The notes beneath the pieces were generated by a model. The model was not told where the DNA came from. It saw nothing but the letters and a program-made list of their open reading frames with translations, and made no database searches. A stretch of DNA of 64,000 nt from NCBI GenBank assembly GCA_964411985.1, contig CAYPNF010000016.1, positions 1 to 64,000 on the forward strand. Reading direction: 5' to 3'. The stretch comes from CAYPNF01 sp964411985. Lineage in GTDB: Bacteria; Verrucomicrobiota; Verrucomicrobiia; Limisphaerales; J093. Positions 62,101 to 64,000 of this stretch are shown one piece after another (position 1 is the stretch's first letter; each line of letters begins with the position of its first letter). The position numbers and the translations under genes were made by a program.

Positions 62101-62895
62101 GTCACCGAGTTGACCGGACTCGACACGCTGCGGCGTTTCGAAGGCTCGTGGGAACTGACCCCGGCCGACATCGCCCAAGCGGCCTCGGCACGGCAGGACT
62201 ACGCCCGGCTCAAGGCCCGTGCCCAACGGCTGACCATCGCCCGCGGTCGCGGAGCCCTGGAGCTTGCCGAGCCAGTCACCCGAAACGTGGATGGGGGACG
62301 CAGCTTTTCGGTTCGGGCGGCGTATGACGGCACCAACCTGTACCTTTCCTACGACGTCAAGAGCACGTCGGAATTGATCAACGCGATAACCGACCCGCAG
62401 ATCATCTTCAAGGGGGGCAACCTCATTGACCTCCAGATCGCTACAGACCACGGCGCCAAACCGGACCGCCAGCAACCCGCCGCGGGAGACGTGCGCCTGC
62501 TCGTGACTCGGCAACAGGACAAGGCGCTGGCCGTGCTTTTCCGGCCCAAGAGCGCAGCCCCGGCCAGCGAGCCGATCGTGCTGAAGTCACCGACGGGCGA
62601 GGAGAGCTTTGCGACGATCACCACGACCGACCGGGTCAATCTGGATTACCGGCGAAAGGCTTCCGGCTTCACGGCTGTGGTGACCATTCCCCGCGATCTC
62701 ATCGGCTGGACCCGGGCTGAGCCCGGCCGGCTCGTGACGATGGACGTGGGCTACTTGTTCGGTAACAGCACTGGCAACCGCTGCGCCCAGCGGGCCTACT
62801 GGTCCAACAACGGCCGCACCGCCAACATCATTGACGACATCCCCAACGAAAGCCGGCTTGAGCCCGCACAGTGGGGCAACGCTTTGGTGGAGTAG
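59113..62895 (+). CDS. Large secreted CBM9-like / FlgD-like / propeller protein
   Basis: The ATG at 59113 (MKTSPVIVSLACGVAAFLST) gives 1260 residues. After the signal peptide come a CBM9-like domain (about 30-275, from GPVQVDGRLGDWDL), a FlgD-like Ig domain (about 290-370, FSYVLPQDGEASIALFNAEG), an NHL-type propeller (about 380-990; YRPGGIAVDREGKLWVAEIE is typical) and a second CBM9-like domain (about 1030-1260, SFSVRAAYDGTNLYLSYDV). The protein has several binding platforms and no clear active site. The first domain shares a fold and specific segments with the FecR-type sensor at 49294, so both may bind the same ligand. Confidence 0.8.
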   Translation: MKTSPVIVSLACGVAAFLSTLAPLTHAEEQGARARNKRLFIVPPPGPVQVDGRLGDWDLSGQIEIYASRESAAGQSASIAAMYDAEALYLSGDFRDPTPMMNQHDPRVNAEKAWDADAFQFRLVLDPKLPYPLHESSLDNPKPNPALCHMLLWYYTDRKEPCLHLQYGMTYSPPKAGYPQGVVPSDQFQAAYRKSDDGLGYTFEYRIPWTTLQASVPPKAGDALGAAIQIQWGSPDGLTSSGGGWAMDLMATAGFSFQSTACWGRALFTVAGNLPPVAREPSGGGAAIEPPQPLTFSYVLPQDGEASIALFNAEGQMVRHVIAQASRRAGANRDPWDGLDELGSPLPAGAYRWRGIVHEPIRTRHLLSVHNSGMPPYATPDGTGAWGADHGRPSTVCTAGEHMILAWDGGEAGWSILRTDLQGRKQWGIKTGALFLATDGNERLFASGGGGFHDGQGVECFSLRDGRPLNFGNGKPKIDESAGGDRRQRAVTGLAYAGGKLFAAYAHRNLLCRYDATSGVLEESWNVPEVRALAAGPGGILFALSAGRVVVMAAGQTSPFASVHLDEPVSLAVDTAGAVYVANRGALQNVSVYSPEGRYLRSIGKAGGRPPVGPYQPEGMYRPGGIAVDREGKLWVAEIEDSPKRFSVWNLQSGALHTEFFGASQYATFVSMDPQREDEVYCHQTVWKVDLDRGTWRPASTMWRATQPNMIAAALESTRVLTAKNGGQFAWGRANYSQILYRRDGDVFKPIVAGMIVAKGNPYIQWPPYPLMADQSRWPNGVYLWQDANDDQTIQEKEVVKSPVPRGESFCRWVDTDLNLYCENGAVFRPTRTTTDGRPIYDLTQPDRVPVTANGGFGGIVADPADQAFYLIKNDGDGDAQFPGWGRYSMNGMLVWGYRSALSWNAALGRPVAKAGQIWGITSPLGVAGDITGVASYFGTFHLMTRDGLYVAQLFKDQRLGETGPEVINAEAFAGQLVKLEKSGRYLLLAGDTDGRVTELTGLDTLRRFEGSWELTPADIAQAASARQDYARLKARAQRLTIARGRGALELAEPVTRNVDGGRSFSVRAAYDGTNLYLSYDVKSTSELINAITDPQIIFKGGNLIDLQIATDHGAKPDRQQPAAGDVRLLVTRQQDKALAVLFRPKSAAPASEPIVLKSPTGEESFATITTTDRVNLDYRRKASGFTAVVTIPRDLIGWTRAEPGRLVTMDVGYLFGNSTGNRCAQRAYWSNNGRTANIIDDIPNESRLEPAQWGNALVE

Positions 62896-62940
62896 GCCCC
62901 GCCGTTTCCATAGACGCAACCTCCTCCACACACAGCGCTC

Positions 62941-63483
62941 ATGACAACCAATCGCCTACGCATCCTCACCCTCGTCCTCTCGCTTCTTGCAAGCGCCTTC
63001 ATGGCTCGAGCCGAGAACCCCGCAGACTTCACCGTCGACTCCGCAGTGGATGGCTCTCAATTCCAGCTATCCAAGCAGCGCGGCAAGGTGGTCGTGCTCC
63101 ACTTCCTCCTGAAAACGGAGTGCCCGTTCTGCCTTAAGCACACGCACGACTATGCTGCGCTCGCGGCAACCACACCGGAGGTCGTCCACGTCTTCCTCAA
63201 GCCGGACAGCGTTGCCGAAATCAAGGCCTGGACCGGGAAACTCAGCAAAGACGATCTGAAAGAACTGCCCCGGATCTATCGCGACCCGGACGCCAAGCTG
63301 GCGACGCAATATGGCATCCCCGACGGCTACGCGTTCCACGGGCAGACCGTTCATTTCCCGGGGTTGGTCGCGCTCGATGCCAAGGGCAAGGAACTATTCC
63401 GCTACGTTGGCAAGAACAACAGCGACCGGATGAAGCCCAAGGACTTTACGGTAAAGTTGGCCGGGGCGACGACGAAACGATAA
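62941..63483 (+). CDS. Secreted redoxin (thioredoxin-like)
   Basis: This 180-residue protein has a signal peptide (MTTNRLRILTLVLSLLASAF, then MARAEN). The thioredoxin-like core carries KVVVLHFLLKTECPFCLKHT with C61 and C64, a CPFC redox pair, and AKLATQYGIPDGYAFHGQTV later. It resembles AhpC/TSA or TlpA-like redoxins of the periplasm, often tied to haem or metalloprotein maturation. It may serve the multihaem cytochrome of the cluster, but that is inference. It stands between two paralogous propeller-type genes. Confidence 0.85.
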   Translation: MTTNRLRILTLVLSLLASAFMARAENPADFTVDSAVDGSQFQLSKQRGKVVVLHFLLKTECPFCLKHTHDYAALAATTPEVVHVFLKPDSVAEIKAWTGKLSKDDLKELPRIYRDPDAKLATQYGIPDGYAFHGQTVHFPGLVALDAKGKELFRYVGKNNSDRMKPKDFTVKLAGATTKR

Positions 63484-63533
63484 CCGTCGGGAAGCAGAAG
63501 TCCCCCCTCACGCACTACAGAAAAGACTCAAGC

Positions 63534-64000
63534 ATGAAAAACAAACCCCTTCTCTTAGGCGCTTTCGCAACGCTTGCCCTCATCACCTCGTCGCTCGCCG
63601 ATGTGCTCATTCCCTACTCCGTGCCTCGCGATGGGCGCACCTCGCTCGCGATTTACGACCAGGAAGGACGCATGGTGCGCACGCTTCTCACAGGCAAACC
63701 GCTGGCGAAGGGCGAACACACCGCGACCTGGGACGGACTCGACCGCTACGGCCGCGCGCTTTCTGTCGGCGAATACACCTGGAAGCAGCTCACGACGGAA
63801 GGGCTGCGCGCGGAGTTCATCACCCAAGTAGGGCAGAACACCGATCCCGCCTGGGAGAAAGCCACTGGCAATCATCAATCGCCGAATGCAGCCGCGATGG
63901 ATGCCACGGGCCTTTACCGGCAGGGCTCGGTCAACGAGGGGGGGCATTGGGGTGTGAAAACCGATCTGAACGGGCGAACCCTCTGGGTGAGCGACCGCAA
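63534..64000 (+). CDS. Paralogue of the CBM9/FlgD-like protein, 5' part (runs off the window)
   Basis: The ATG at 63534 (MKNKPLLLGAFATLALITSS) opens 155 residues to the window edge. After a signal peptide, the FlgD-like segment VLIPYSVPRDGRTSLAIYDQ and TWDGLDRYGRALSVGEYTWK matches residues about 290-370 of the protein at 59113 in the same order. The CBM9-like first domain is missing here, so the two proteins share only the later part. The probable product is another secreted propeller protein. The true length is unknown. Confidence 0.8.
   Translation, partial: MKNKPLLLGAFATLALITSSLADVLIPYSVPRDGRTSLAIYDQEGRMVRTLLTGKPLAKGEHTATWDGLDRYGRALSVGEYTWKQLTTEGLRAEFITQVGQNTDPAWEKATGNHQSPNAAAMDATGLYRQGSVNEGGHWGVKTDLNGRTLWVSDR

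Noticed and set aside
1..64000. CRISPR arrays, insertion sequences, prophage genes and rRNA/tRNA genes
   Set aside because: No regularly spaced repeats, transposase or integrase motifs, phage structural genes or rRNA-like sequences were found on either strand by eye.

Overview
The window looks like chromosomal DNA from a member of the Verrucomicrobiota, probably near Limisphaerales/Pedosphaera-type bacteria. The placement is inferred from gene content and not from a marker tree. Supporting signs are a PEP-CTERM-tagged secreted protein, an ECF sigma factor of the Rhodopirellula/Verrucomicrobium type paired with a FecR-type membrane protein, giant secreted proteins with DUF11, beta-helix, CotH or lamin-tail domains that end in an 'FYRL'-like C-terminal module, a GC-rich composition, and few genes with a clear Shine-Dalgarno sequence. 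No rRNA, tRNA, CRISPR array, transposase or integrase was seen.

Region 1 (1-28.4 kb) is almost all on the minus strand. It holds the 5' part of carB, a small Cys-rich CWC protein, a PEP-CTERM protein with a clear intrinsic terminator, a histidine kinase / response regulator / secreted ankyrin protein operon, a GH20-like secreted protein, an outer-membrane beta-barrel protein, and a 12 kb run of three secreted or outer-membrane genes. Two of those three are giants: a 1722-residue carboxypeptidase-regulatory/DUF11 protein and a 1934-residue beta-helix protein with an embedded metzincin zinc site. A PP2C phosphatase gene, a divergent plus-strand DinG/XPD-like helicase gene, a small histone-H1-like protein and a Na+/H+ antiporter follow.

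Region 2 (28.8-36.4 kb, plus strand) is a compact membrane cluster: an ABC-2 type permease without a visible ATPase, three SPFH/band-7 proteins, a heavy-metal P1B ATPase with a His-rich N terminus, then a ferritin. It reads as a metal-handling membrane-microdomain system.

Region 3 (36.4-47.6 kb) holds an NCS1-type transporter overlapping a 58-residue membrane protein, L-rhamnose mutarotase, a ribbon-helix-helix/PIN toxin-antitoxin pair, an M28 peptidase divergent from a GH30 glycosidase, a 1496-residue CotH/lamin-tail surface protein and a Nudix hydrolase. An AbrB/PIN toxin-antitoxin pair then sits between the Nudix 3' end and a degraded second copy of that same 3' end (about 235 bp, constant offset of 1076 bp).

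Region 4 (48.7-64 kb, plus strand) is a polysaccharide-type catabolic cluster that appears to carry its own regulator. An ECF sigma factor is translationally coupled to a FecR-type membrane protein, which is coupled in turn to a seven-CXXCH cytochrome c. Secreted enzymes follow: an unrecognised 495-residue protein, a DUF2834 membrane protein, a GHL6-like glycosidase, a Tat-exported esterase, a GH28-like beta-helix protein, a 1260-residue CBM9-like/FlgD-like/propeller protein, a redoxin, and the start of a paralogue of the 1260-residue protein. The periplasmic end of the FecR protein resembles the N-terminal CBM9-like domain of the 1260-residue secreted protein. This suggests that the membrane regulator senses the same ligand the cluster degrades, and it is the most interesting system in the window.
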